Below, in pieces: positions 1 through 10,563 of a stretch of DNA of 64,000 nt (the first letter of the stretch is position 1; the number at the start of each line of letters is the position of its first letter). The stretch covers positions 62,001-126,000 of the forward strand of contig JAUJYN010000015.1 in the NCBI GenBank assembly GCA_030737835.1, read 5' to 3'. The translations under genes and the position numbers were made by a program. The DNA is from Acorus gramineus (lineage: Eukaryota > Streptophyta > Magnoliopsida > Acorales > Acoraceae). Below the pieces are notes generated by a model. The model worked only from the letters and a program-made list of their open reading frames with translations, made no database searches and was not told the DNA's origin.

Positions 1-1010
1 GAATATAGATAATAACGATGTAATTTTCGATTGTGGAGGTAAAAATTTATACTATGTTAGAAAATGACACGTGTCACGTCAAGATAAATATGGGCCGTCA
101 CACTTGGAGCCCACAGATCTGGATTTGAATCCAAGATGTTATGATGACACTCCCGAGCACGCTGGCACGACTATATCAAGGGTCTAGTCAGATAGTCAGA
201 CACCTCGTGGGCGAATATCATCTCGAGTAGTTAAGGCACGATTAGATTAGAGGCCTGGTTGAATGACCTTACTCCTCACGAACGAGTAGGAGAGACACAA
301 CCAGACCAGGGTCTGGTCGGGCGATCTTTCACCTCGTAGACACACTTAAAGAGGTAATAGACAAACAAGCAGGCCAAAGGGCCACGAGCAGAACCAAAGA
401 AACGGACAGATGACCATAAATGTTATATATGTGTCACTTTTAACCTGTTGGTAACCGTTAGAGCGCCCTGGCGGTTTTTTTAAAATTTTTAGGGTTTTCG
501 ATCGGAACCGCTTATTTTCAGACTGTTAGCTATCGTCTGAGCTAGAGGACTCCAATTGGAAATCTGACCACATATTTGGTGTCCTGGCGCCATTTCTGAC
601 CTCCCACGAAAATTTCATTGAATTCCGGCATCGTTTGCAAAAATTTTCCAGTTCCGGGGCGTATCCGGGTTTTTAAGTCGCGCTCTACTTAAAAGAAATC
701 AAAAATCACCTCGTCACTATTCATCGTCTCTCCCGTCGAGATTTCTCTCTCCCCTCCTCCGTTTTTCTTCCGTTCAAGCCCCCTCCACCCCTCGAAATCG
801 AAAACCCAAAGCACGGGAAGTGTAGATCGGGTCCCGATCTACACACCGGTGTCTTCAAATCCGAATTCCGACGACTTTAGCCTCCCCGACCTCCCCTCTC
901 TCTCCTCTGTTTTGGCCCATATTGGTGGTGGAGCTAGATCGGGGCGTGAGAAGGCTTTTGGGAAGGGTTTCGGCGCGTGGAGAGCGTCCGGACTTCGCTC
1001 CCTCCCCTCG

Positions 1011-1836
1011 GTAAGCCTTCTTTCCCTCCTTTTCTTGCATAGATGTATGCTAGGAGGGGTTTTTGTGTTTGGGGGTGGTCGGAGGCTGTGGGGGTCGTCG
1101 GAGGGCGGTCGGGGGTGGTTGGAAGGTGGTTTGGGTGGTCTCGGGCAGTGGTGGTGGCGCTCGGGCTGCGGCAGGTCGTCCGGGCCAAGCAGCAGCAGCA
1201 GCAGCAGCCCCGGGCGGCGCCAGGTCGGGTGCGCGCGGGCAGGCGCGCGTGCGTGCGCGGGCGCGCGGCGTGCGCGCGAGGGCGCGCGGGCCTGGTGCAG
1301 GGCGCCGGTGCTGGGCGAGCAGAGGCGGGTGCTGGGCGGCTGGCGCGCGTGGAGCAGGTCGCGCGGGCGCGCGAGGTGGCTGAGGCAGCGGAGGCGTGCG
1401 TGCGCGAGGTGGCTGAGGCAGCGGAGGCGTGCGTGCGCGAGGTGGCCGAGGCCGTGGCGATGCGCGGAGGCCGCGGCGAGTGCGTGGTGGTGCGCGGAGG
1501 CCGCGGCGAGGCCGTGGCGGTGCGCGGAGGGCGCGGTGAGGCCGCGGTGGTGCGCGCGAGGTGCGGCGAGGTGGCGGAGGTGCGCGCGGGGTGCGCGCGA
1601 GGCGGGGCACTGCGTGCGGGGGCGCGCGGGGTGCTCGCGGACCGGCGCGAGGCGTGCGGGGCCCGCGGCGGCGCGTCCGGGCGGTGGCCGGCCGTGCGGG
1701 TGGTTGCCGGGGGCCGTGCGGGTGGTTGTCGAGGCCGCGGGTGGTTGTTGGGGAGGTGTTGGATGTTTGGTTGTGTGTGTTATGTATTTAATGATAATTG
1801 TGGATTAATACTTACCAAATAATATCTGTCTTGCAG
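1011..1836 (+). other. Predicted leader intron 1 of family A, holding the GC-rich core
   Basis: The segment begins with GTAAGC after CCTCG and ends with a pyrimidine-rich CTTGCAG, an ordinary plant U2 intron pattern. The same donor and acceptor recur in the other family A LTRs on either strand, including the divergent copy at 52745-55313 (GTGAGC donor). The interior is dominated by CpG-rich repeats that differ in length among copies. That the signals persist while the interior varies is the reason for calling an intron. Splicing is inferred and was not tested. Confidence 0.5.
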
Positions 1837-2167
1837 ATCTCGACAGACGGTCGCGCGTCGACCCAGATACTGGTGAGTGGGACAATCCAACCCAGTCGAG
1901 AGGTGTTATACGCACTTGGGCGTATACCGACCTCTCCTGGGGCGACATGGATAAATATTAACTTGCAATAATATGTAATCCATGCTTGTGTGAATTATAT
2001 GTAGAATGCATGCTACCCTAGTCTGTATATGTTAGGGACTTGCACCCATAGGATATGTGTATGAGCCATGCATCATGTTCCATGTTCCTGCTAGGAAGCC
2101 TTGGCCTATGCATGTGTCCTACTAGTTTAATTGGTAAATTAAATGCTAGTACTTGTTAAATTGCATG

Positions 2168-2580
2168 TTATAGTGAATATTATAGGGGAGGGGCCTTGCG
2201 AGGACAGCGGTGAGACCCGGGTTAGGGTACACCGTGTTCCTTGTTTGGTTGTCGGGCGTCCTATAACGGGAACTCACGCTGCCCTCCCGAGTTTCTTTCC
2301 CCCAAGAATATTTCACCCTGTTATAACCTTATGCATGTTCCCCGCATCGTAGTTATGCGCCCTGGTGGGTTCTGAGGAATTCAGAACGTTAGAGTTGTAT
2401 GTTTAGTATGATTATTAGCATGAGTAGTGAATATTATAGGGGAGGGACCTTGCGAGGACAGCGGTGAGACCCGTGTTAGGGTACTCCGTGTTCCTTGTTT
2501 GGTTGTCGGGGTACCCTGTATCGGGAACTCACGCCGCCCTCCCGAGTTTCTTTCCCCCAGTGGTATTCCAACACTGCTTT
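2168..2580 (+). repeat. Duplicated block of about 150 bp inside the family A LTR
   Basis: Two related blocks start near 2168 and 2425. Each begins GTGAATATTATAGGGGAGGG and runs through TTGTTTGGTTGTCGGG to a CCCTCCCGAGTTTCTTTCCCCCA end. The same pair is present in the 3' LTR (about 8570 and 8823) and in the solo LTRs near 36100 and 56400-56760. Confidence 0.8.
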
Positions 2581-2892
2581 TGATTGTACTGTTTCCCCGC
2601 ATCTTGGTTATGCGCGCTGGAGGAACTCTGAAGAGTTCATGACATTTGAGTTGGAGAGATGCGTTGTCTGCGGATCCGAGTGGATCATATGCGATGGTTA
2701 GGCTGTTCTGTTGCCCTGCGTTGGATCCTTTAGAGACTACCTCGGCGTTAGACAGGTTGTCCCGTGCAGGGGCTCCCACTAGTAGGCGCCTCCTGGTTTG
2801 ATGAAGGACTGTGCTGAACATGGGAGTGGCCAAACAACCGCGGAGTGAGGAGAGACTATCGGTGGACCAAGGGTGACCAACAGCCTAGTCAG

Positions 2893-3150
2893 TCCCAAAA
2901 TCCTATGTCACCCGTGGTAGGGTGAGGGTGAGGGTGTAGTGGGTTGTCGATGAGCGACCCACTGGTTTTGTTTATGAATGTTTATCAGTCCCAAAATCCT
3001 ATGTCACCTTTGGAAAGGTGAGGGTGAGGGTGTAGTGGGTAGGCGATAAGCGACCCGCTGGTCTTGTTTATTGATGATAGTTAGTCCCAAAATCCTGAGT
3101 CCCCTGTTGAGGGGTAAGGGTGAGGGTATGATCTGGATTGGATAAATGGT
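2893..3150 (+). repeat. Triplicated block of about 95 bp inside the family A LTR
   Basis: Three copies begin CAGTCCCAAAATCCT or close variants at about 2894, 2987 and 3081. They share GTGAGGGTGAGGGTG and, in the first two, a palindromic GCGACCCRCTGG element. Copies occur in every other family A LTR, usually two to four times. Confidence 0.8.
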
Positions 3151-3694
3151 TATGTTGTTCCTGCCCCTTTGAGGCGGGATGAATGGCTGGATTAATATGT
3201 TGTGGTCAATATTGTCTGTGATGCATGGGTTGTGCCGTTCACTGAGCGTGTGGCTCACCCCTCGCATATGTTTTTCCCCAGTTGCCACTGAGCCTGAGCT
3301 GGAGCCGGAGCAGCAGTTGGAGCTTTCCGAGGGATTTCTTCAGTAGCGGAGCAGCGCTACGTCCGCGAGTACCAGAGGCTATCAGCATCCCTTTCCTTGG
3401 CTGTATGTATTGTATTTTCGTGCTGAGCACGTTTGTATATGTTCAGTTATATATTTGTGTATATTGGCTCTCACAGGACGTATGATTGAGTATGGAGTCT
3501 GTAATATGTTTTTATTTACAGACTCAGTCTTTTTGCTTCCGCATTAGGTGTATATATCATGTCAGCTCCTTGTCGTTGTGTGTCATTCTGTTTATTGTGT
3601 ATGATATATATTGTTGACCTCCTGTGTAGGTTTCTGATATGATATATACATTTGCCGCGTCCCGGGGTTGGCCGCCCTGGGGCGTGACAAAAGT

Positions 3695-3707
3695 TGGTAT
3701 CAGAGCC
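3695..3707 (+). other. Primer binding site of the family A element
   Basis: TGGTATCAGAGCC lies 5 bases after the 5' LTR and matches the usual initiator-methionine tRNA primer site of plant retrotransposons. Confidence 0.85.
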
Positions 3708-3809
3708 TGGTCCTGTCAGAGCCAATTGTCTTCCTTTGCATAGAGATGAGTCCTAGGATTTCGATATGAGTATTCTGATCCTAGTGTCTGGTTTTCTTAG
3801 GGTGCTGAT

Positions 3810-5105
3810 ATGCCTCCTCGCAGAGGACGGCGCGGACGAGGTCCCTCTCGGTCTTTGGAGGTTTCCGGACCTACCAGAGACGAGGATGCTACCGGAGAGC
3901 CCTTGACGCAGGAGCCTCCTGCTTGGGAGCGTGCTTTCGCTCGGTTGGCTGATTTGGTGGAGACACAGACAAGGGCGCTGGAGGAGACCAGATGTTGGCA
4001 GAGCAGGCTAGAGAGATTCAGGAGCTGAGGGCGACCCGCGAGGCAGTTCCGCCGGTCCCCTTGGCGGCAGATCCGCCTGCGGTACCTGATGTACCCCCAG
4101 TTCCGGTGGCAGTTCCGGTGGTAGGAGTTGAGGATCCCCTGGCGAGGGAGGTGGGGCTAGAGGCTGCAGCGCGGGTGCAGCAGAGTGGCCTCGCAGCCTT
4201 TCTAAAGCTCCATCCTCCCGAGTTTCATGGGCAGTCGGCAGATCCTCTTGCGCCAGGGCGTTGGTTGAGGGAGGTGGATGTGATCTTCGCGGCCATGCTT
4301 TGCACCGATCGCCAGCGAGTCGCCTGGCCACCTTTATGCTGAAGGGTGATGCCGCCGAGTGGTGGGCTACCCGAGTGGTGGACATTCCAGAGGGAGTGGA
4401 GCAGCTTTCTTGGGCGGGATTCCGGAGGCATTTTCTGGACGAGTATTTTCCGTTCTCGACGCGACAGCTAGTGGAGCGGGAGTTCGAGCAGCTGACTCAG
4501 GGCACCATGTCCGTCGCTGACTACTCTACGCGCTTCACGAGTCTGTCCAGATTTGCTCCAGCCTTGGTGACGGATGAGGTCACGAGGTGCCGGCGATTCG
4601 AGCTGGGTCTCAGCAGCGCTATCCGGGTGCATGTCACTGCCCACGCTTTCACGAGGTACTCCGACTTAGTGTCTCGGGCGAAGACCGTCGAGAGAGACCT
4701 CGGGATTCAAGTGCGGGCTCCGACCCCTTCTTCAGATCAGGGTCCTTCCGGGAGTCGGGACCAGGGGCAGCGCAAGAGGAAGAGGCCCCGCTTCGATCAG
4801 TCAGCGGCTTCCTCTCCTCCAGCAGATGCGGTGCCAGTATGGGATCCGGCACCCATTGCAGCAGTGCCCATCCAGTCCTGGCAGCCGGAGAAGCGGCGCT
4901 GTTTTCATTGTCAGCGCATCGGGCATATCAGATACAATTGCCCAGATGCTGGCCGACCCCGAGTGCCACCTCAGCAGCTTCCGCGCCAGCAGCAGCCAGT
5001 GCAGCCGGCGAGGCGTGCTCCTGTTCCTCAGCCGCGGTTGGTGCAGGGCAGAGTTGCAGCGCTTACGGCCGAGGAGGCGCAGCCTTCGGGTGTCATGGTT
5101 CGAGG
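3810..5105 (+). pseudogene. gag region of the family A element (fossil)
   Basis: The region opens with a basic MPPRRGRRGRG-type start, continues with the Ty3/Gypsy gag core (a block reading EWWATRVVDIPEGVEQLSW, then a FLDEYFP and EFEQLTQGTMSV stretch), and ends with one CCHC zinc knuckle (CFHCQRIGHIRYNC, about 4897-4938). This order is that of plant chromovirus gag. The reading frame is not continuous, so it is scored as a fossil. Confidence 0.85.
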
Positions 5106-5179
5106 TATCATCTTGTGTTCCCAGCTTTCTAGTATAAGGATAGTTGTGTGTGTAATTGGTGGTTATTATGCAAGTGTGT

Positions 5180-6200
5180 GGGGTATCTGGATGAGTGAGT
5201 GTCAAGAGCGGTTGGTTGGGTTAAGGAAGCCGGGTTTTAGCTGTCCTGGCAGTGAGTTCCCATCAGTAGGTACCGCCGATGCAGTCGGAGGGGTACTGAA
5301 TTTGGGAGTATGCTAGGTAGGGGCTACCCGGTAAGAGGTTATTGAATGGTGTCGCGAGCGTGGAATCGCTCTCCCCTTCGTCGGATCCGCGTAGTACAGC
5401 CCCGGCGTTAGACAGGCTCCCGGTCAGAGGACCAGGCGAGCTACGGAGCGGGGAGAGGCTACCGGTGGACCAGGGGTAGAGAGCAGTCTAAGTCTCTCCC
5501 AAAGTCCCAAAATGTCTCCTTTCGGGAGTGAGGGTGTGGATGAGGCGAAGACGGGTCGCTCGTGACCAAATGGTTTATTCGACCATTCCCGATGATGTTG
5601 GGTTCGGTCCTGTAATGGATGATGACGCGAGTATGGTGTCGTTCTCCCCTTCGTTGGACCCTAGTAGGGACTCCTCAGCGTTAGAGAGGCCTTCCTGACA
5701 GAGGGCTCCCCTCAGTAGGCACCTCCTGATTTGGTTTCGGACGGTGCTGAATTGTGGGAGCGGACCAGGCGGCCTACGGTGTGGAGGAGAGGCTACCGGT
5801 GGACCAGGGGTAGAGAGCAGTCTAAGTCTCTCCCAAAGTCCCAATATGTCTCCTGATGGGAGTGAGGGTGTGGATGAGACAAAGACGCGTCGCCTCGTGA
5901 CTCGGTCGTGGTTCGACCGTTCCCATAGAGGTTGGGTCCGGTCTTGAGATGGATGCTGAAGGATATCGGTGGATGATTATCTAGATGTAGATGATCCGGT
6001 GAGGTTGGTAATGTTCTTTAAGAATGATGTCTTCTTCTAGTGTTCCTTTCTGGATTAAGGGGCCTTGTGAGGTCGGCGTTGAAACCCGGACTAGGATACT
6101 TCGTGTTCCTTGTTTGGTTGTCGGGGTATCCTATATCGGGATTTCATGCTGCTTTCCCGAGGTTCTTTTCCCAGTCAAGGGATACCCTAGAAGCATCAGC
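5180..6200 (+). repeat. LTR-like segments inside the family A internal region
   Basis: Where pol is expected, the sequence repeats motifs of the LTR itself: CTACCGGTGGACCAGGGGTAG, GTCCCAAAATGTCTCC and GTGAGGGTGTGGATGAG appear near 5460-5560 and again near 5785-5880. A GGGGCCTTGTGAGGTC to TTGTTTGGTTGTCGGGG block appears near 6058-6130. These match the divergent family member at 52745-55313 better than the element's own LTRs. An older nested LTR piece or copying of LTR sequence during reverse transcription could explain it. Confidence 0.7.
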
Positions 6201-6239
6201 TGGTGATGGATCAAGTGCGAGTTTGGTTAGAGGTTAAGG

Positions 6240-6800
6240 CCTTTTGGGCTGAGTGGTTTCTGGGAAAGGATATCTGTGGACCCGGGTAAGACGCTTGCTA
6301 TGTCGAATTGGCGTAGACCGTCGAACCCCGCAGGGATTCGGAGCTTCCCAAGTTTGGCGGGTTATTGCAGGAAGCTTGACGAGGGATTCTCGAAGATAGC
6401 TGTTCCTCTTACCCGCCTTACTCGGAGGGATATCCGGTTCGAGTAGTCCCTTCTTGCGAGGAGAGCTTCCTGGAGTTTACTCGGAGGCTCACCTTAGCGC
6501 CAATTCTTACCTCTCCGTCTTGGAGTGGTGGGTTCGCAGTGGGTAAAGGTGTGTCCGCGATCCTGCTCACGTCATCCCGTTCGAGCCGTTCGTCTCTGAG
6601 CCGGACAGTCATTCGTGGAGCAGTAGATTGTGATCATGGACCGCCGCGTGAGGAGGCTCTGCACCAAGACCGTCCAGTTGGTCGAGGTGCGATGGCAGCA
6701 CCGTTCCGGTGTTAAGGACACTTGGGAGCTCATGGAGGCCAGGTTCGACGCGTATCCGCATCTTTCCCCTCCTAGATGTTTTTGGCGAATTTTGGGGACA
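6240..6800 (+). pseudogene. pol remnants of the family A element (RNase H side and integrase tail)
   Basis: Near 6360-6540 the text resembles the start of the Ty3/Gypsy RNase H region (GFSKIAVPLTRLTRRD, then SFLEFTRRLTLAPIL). Near 6680-6770 it resembles the integrase C-terminal end (VRWQHRSGVKDTWELMEAR, then YPHL). The reverse transcriptase and integrase cores are absent, so the element cannot supply its own enzymes. Confidence 0.75.
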
Positions 6801-6807
6801 AAATTTC

Positions 6808-6822
6808 CTAAGGGGGGAATAA
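6808..6822 (+). other. Polypurine tract of the family A element
   Basis: CTAAGGGGGGAATAA directly precedes the 3' LTR, the expected place for the plus-strand primer. Confidence 0.8.
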
Positions 6823-9800
6823 TGTTATATATGTGTCACTTTTAACCTGTTGGTAACCGTTAGAGCGCCCTGGCGGTTTTTTTAAAAATTTTAGGGTTTT
6901 CGATCGGAACCGCTTATTTTCAGACTGTTAGCTATCGTCTGAGCTAGAGGACTCCGATTGAAAATCTGACTGCATATTTGGTGTCCTGGTGCCATTTCTG
7001 ACCTCCCACGAAAATTTCATTGAATTCCGGCATCGTTTGCAAAAATTTTCCAGTTCCGGGGCGTATCCGGGTTTTTAAGTCGCGCTCTACTTAAAAGAAA
7101 TCAAAAATCACCTCGTCACTATTCATCGTCTCTCCCGTCGAGATTTCTCTCTCCCCTCCTCCGTTTTTCTTCCTTTCAAGCCCCCTAGACCCCTCGAAAT
7201 CGAAAACCCAAAGCACGGGAAGTGTAGATCGGGTCCCGATCTACACACCGGTGTCTTCAAATCCGAATTCCGACGACTTTAGCCTCCCCGACCTCCCCTC
7301 TCTCTCCTCTGTTTTGGCCCATATTGGTGGTGGAGCTAGATCGGGGCGTGAGAAGGCTTTTGGGAAGGGTTTCGGCGCGTGGAGAGCGTCCGGACTTCGC
7401 TCCCTCCCCTCGGTAAGCCTTCTTTCCCTCCTTTTTCTTGCTTAGATGAATGGTAGGGAGGGGTTTTTGTGTTTGGGGGTGGTCGGAGGCTGTGGGGGTC
7501 GTCGGAGGGCGGTCGGGGGTGGTTGGAAGGTGGTTTGGGTGGTCTCGGGCAGTGGTGGTGGCGCTCGGGCTGCGGCAGGTCGTCCGGGCCAAGCAGCAGC
7601 AGCAGCAGCAGCCCCGGGCGGCGCCAGGTCGGGTGCGCGCGGGCAGGCGCGCGTGCGTGCGCGGGCGCGCGGCGTGCGCGCGAGGGCGCGCGGGCCTGGT
7701 GCAGGGCGCCGGTGCTGGGCGAGCAGAGGCGGGTGCTGGGCGGCTGGCGCGCGTGGAGCAGGTCGCGCGGGCGCGCGAGGTGGCTGAGGCAGCGGAGGCG
7801 TGCGTGCGCGAGGTGGCTGAGGCAGCGGAGGCGTGCGTGCGCGAGGTGGCCGAGGCCGTGGCGATGCGCGGAGGCCGCGGCGAGTGCGTGGTGGTGCGCG
7901 GAGGCGCGGCGAGGCCGTGGCGGTGCGCGGAGGGCGCGGAGAGGCGGCGGTGGTGCGCGCGAGGTGCGGCGAGGTGGCGGAGGTGCGCGCGGGGTGCGCG
8001 CGAGGCGGGGCACTGCGTGCGGGGGCGCGCGGGGTGCTCGCGGACCGGCGCGAGGCGTGCGGGGCCCGCGGTGGCGCGTCCGGGCGGTGGCCGACCGTGC
8101 GGGTGGTTGCCGGGGGCCGTGCGGGTGGTTGCCGAGGCCGCGGGTAGTTGTTGGGGAAGTGTTGGATGTTTGGTTGTGTGTGTTATGTATTTAATGATAA
8201 TTGTGGATTAATACTTACCAAATAATATCTGTCTTGCAGATCTCGACAGACGGTCGCGCGTCGACCCAGATACTGGTGAGTGGGACAATCCAACCCAGTC
8301 GAGAGGTGTTATACGCACTTGGGCGTATACCGACCTCTCCTGGGGCGTCATGGATAAATATTAACTTGCAATAATATGTATCCATGATTGTGTAATTATA
8401 TGTAGAATGCATGCTTCCCTAGTCTTTGCATGTTAGGGACTTGCCCCTTAGGATATGTATGAGCCTTGCAGCATGTCCTGTTCATGCTAGGAAACCCGGC
8501 CTATGCATGTGTCCTACTAGTTTTATTTATTAAATTAAATACTAGTATCTGTTGAATTGCATGTTATAGTGATTATTTTAGGGGAGGGGCCTTGCGAGGA
8601 CAGCGGTGAGACCCGGGTTAGGGTACACCGTGTTCCTTGTTTGGTTGTCGGAGCGTCCTATAACGGGAACTCACGCTGCCCTCCCGAGTTGCTTTCCCCC
8701 AAGAATATTTCACCTGTTATAACCTTATGCATGTTCCCCGCATCGTAGTTATGCGCCCTGGTGGGTTCTGAGGAATTCAGAACGTTAGAGTTGTATGTTT
8801 GGTATGATTATTAGCATGAGTAGTGAATATTATAGGGGAGGGACCTTGCGAGGACAGCGGTGAGACCCGTGTTAGGGTACTCCGTGTTCCTTGTTTGGTT
8901 GTCGGGGTACCCTGTATCGGGAACTCACGCCGCCCTCCCGAGTTTCTTTCCCCCAGTGGTATTCCAACACTGCTTTTGATTGTACTGTTTCCCCGCATCT
9001 TGGTTATGCGCGCTGGAGGAACTCTGAAGAGTTCATGACATTTGAGTTGGAGAGATGCGTTGTCGGCGGATCCGAGTGGATCATATGCGATGGATAGGCT
9101 GTTCTGTTGCCCTGCGTTGGATCCTTTAGAGACTACCTCGGCGTTAGACAGGTTGTCCCGTGCAGGGGCTCCCACTAGTAGGCGCCTCCTGGTTTGATGA
9201 AGGACTGTGCTGAACATGGGAGTGGCCAAACAACCGCGGAGTGAGGAGAGACTATCGGTGGACCAAGGGTGACCAACAGCCTAGTCAGTCCCAAAATCCT
9301 ATGTCACCCGTGGTAGGGTGAGGGTGAGGGTGTAGTGGGTTGTCGATGAGCGACCCACTGGTTTTGTTTATGAATGTTTATCAGTCCCAAAATCCTATGT
9401 CACCTTTGGAAAGGTGAGGGTGAGGGTGTAGTGGGTAGGCGATAAGCGACCCGCTGGTCTTGTTTATTGATGATAGTTAGTCCCAAAATCCTGAGTCCCC
9501 TGTTGAGGGGTAAGGGTGAGGGTATGATCTGGATTGGATAAATGGTTATGTTGTTCCTGCCCCTTTGAGGCGGGATGAATGGCTGGATTAATATGTTGTG
9601 GTCAATATTGTCTGTGATGCATGGGTTGTGCCATTCACTGAGCGTGTGGCTCACCCCTCGCATATGTTTTTCCCCAGTTGCCACTGAGCTGGAGCTGGAG
9701 CCGGAGCAGCAGTTGGAGCTTTCCGAGGGATTTCTTCAGTAGCGGAGCAGCGCTACGTCCGCGAGTACCAGAGGCTATCAGCATCCCTTTCCTTGGCTGT

Positions 9801-10082
9801 ATGTATTGTATTTTCGTGCTGAGCACGTTTGTATATGTTCAGTTATATATTTGTGTATATTGGCTCTCACAGGACGTATGATTGTGTATCGAGTCTGTAG
9901 AATGTTTATTCACAGATTCAGTCTTTTGCTTCCGCATTAGGTGTATATATCATGTCAGCTTCTTGTCGTTGTGTGTCATTCTGGTTATTGTGTATGATAT
10001 ATATTGTTGACCTCCTGTGTAGGTTTCTGATATGATATATACATTTGCCGCGTTCCGGGGTTGGCCGCCCTGGGGCGTGACA
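6823..10082 (+). repeat. 3' LTR of the family A element
   Basis: This 3260-bp repeat matches 421-3689 in the same orientation, with the same GC-rich core (about 7540-8150), AGC run, duplicated and triplicated blocks and splice-like signals. Differences are scattered substitutions and small indels, most visible around 8380-8580. Confidence 0.93.
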
Positions 10083-10269
10083 ATAAATGCCTGTAACTAT
10101 CAGGCGGACAGTTAAGGCCCATTAATTGCATAACGTGGACAATTAGTGGGCACGATGTGCCTCATTAACAGGTGGAGGTTTCCACCAAAGTCGCCTTCTA
10201 AGTGATTAATGGAGAGACGGTTATAACAGTCAAAGGATAGTAGAAGCGTCAATCTAGCCTAGGTGACCC

Positions 10270-10277
10270 TATAAAAA
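10270..10277 (+). promoter_or_regulatory. TATA box of the Tat-type LTR
   Basis: TATAAAAA followed by GGGAAG lies about 260 bases before the primer-binding-like site, a usual distance for an LTR promoter. Confidence 0.5.
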
Positions 10278-10526
10278 GGGAAGTAACTCAAAAGGCTAAG
10301 GTATCGAGTCAAATCTAATTTACTACTTTCAAGCCACCAAAATTTAAGTTAGTTTTGTTTTGAATCCCCGACTGATACATCTCTTCGGAGGCTCTTTAGC
10401 TGGCACCACACTGGTGTCCCCCTGATTTCTTTGTGAGTGCAGGATCCATTTCCATTTGGGTCTGAGTTCATGAAGGAAGGCTCTGAAGACCGATAGTTTA
10501 ACTGAAGGGAAAAATATCGTCCTTAG

Positions 10527-10538
10527 TTTGGCGCCGTC
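10527..10538 (+). other. Primer-binding-like site of the Tat-type element
   Basis: TTTGGCGCCGTC resembles the TGGCGCCGT primer sites of Athila/Tat elements and comes just before a gag-type region. Confidence 0.6.
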
Positions 10539-10563
10539 TATTGGACCCTAAAACAAAAAGTCA

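Larger units (their letters stand above)
1873..3281 (+). other. Predicted leader intron 2 of family A
   Basis: A strong donor (CTG|GTGAGTGGG) lies 36 bases after the first acceptor, and a TTTTTCCCCAG acceptor lies near the LTR end. Both are conserved in the solo LTRs; for example, reverse-strand copies show CCACTCACC and the acceptor next to CTCGCATA. This would leave a 36-base exon at 1837-1872. Alternative acceptors such as the CCCCCAG near 2560 also exist. Splicing is inferred from sequence conservation only. Confidence 0.4.
421..3689 (+). repeat. 5' LTR of the family A element
   Basis: This 3269-bp LTR runs from TGTTATATATG to GCGTGACA and is matched by 6823-10082. In order it holds an AT-rich U3 head with a weak TATA-like stretch near 690, a pyrimidine-rich leader, a splice-donor-like CGGTAAGC at 1010, a very GC- and CpG-rich core (about 1140-1760) with an AGC microsatellite near 1190-1207, an acceptor-like TTGCAG at 1836, a second donor GGTGAGTG at 1872, duplicated blocks, a triplicated block, and an acceptor-like CCCCAG at 3281. 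An LTR of this length with this internal layout is unusual. Confidence 0.93.
421..10082 (+). mobile_element. Family A Ty3/Gypsy LTR retrotransposon, non-autonomous, with two LTRs
   Basis: Two direct repeats of about 3.27 kb start TGTTATATATGTG and end GGGGCGTGACA. They flank a short internal region of 3133 bp. A 5-bp target duplication ATAAA lies at 416-420 and 10083-10087. A TGGTATCAGAGCC primer site follows the 5' LTR and a purine tract precedes the 3' LTR. Gag is recognisable; most of pol is gone, leaving scraps related to RNase H and to the integrase tail. The gag and LTR style suggest a chromovirus (Tekay/Del-like), which is an inference. The two LTRs differ by only a few percent by eye, so the insertion is fairly recent. 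It sits in the LTR of an older Tat fossil. The coding parts are broken in several places. Confidence 0.92.

Noticed and set aside
1050-1822. Long overlapping open frames on both strands in the GC-rich core (also at 7336-8211, 26111-27246, 28546-29673, 36587-37503 and 57141-57889)
   Set aside because: All are Arg/Ala/Pro/Gly-rich, open in several frames at once, vary freely among LTR copies and match no domain. They follow from extreme GC content, not from coding.
2381-2833. A 150-codon minus-strand frame repeated at 8777-9229
   Set aside because: It is antisense within the LTR duplicated blocks and recurs only with the LTR. The composition follows the repeats.
2893-3150. CRISPR-like spaced repeats (also in reverse copies)
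   Set aside because: The spacers are themselves repeats and the array lies in a plant LTR; it is an ordinary tandem repeat.
3695-3707. tRNA gene at the TGGTATCAGAGC sites (also 32562 and 47450)
   Set aside because: These are primer binding sites beside LTRs; no tRNA body follows.
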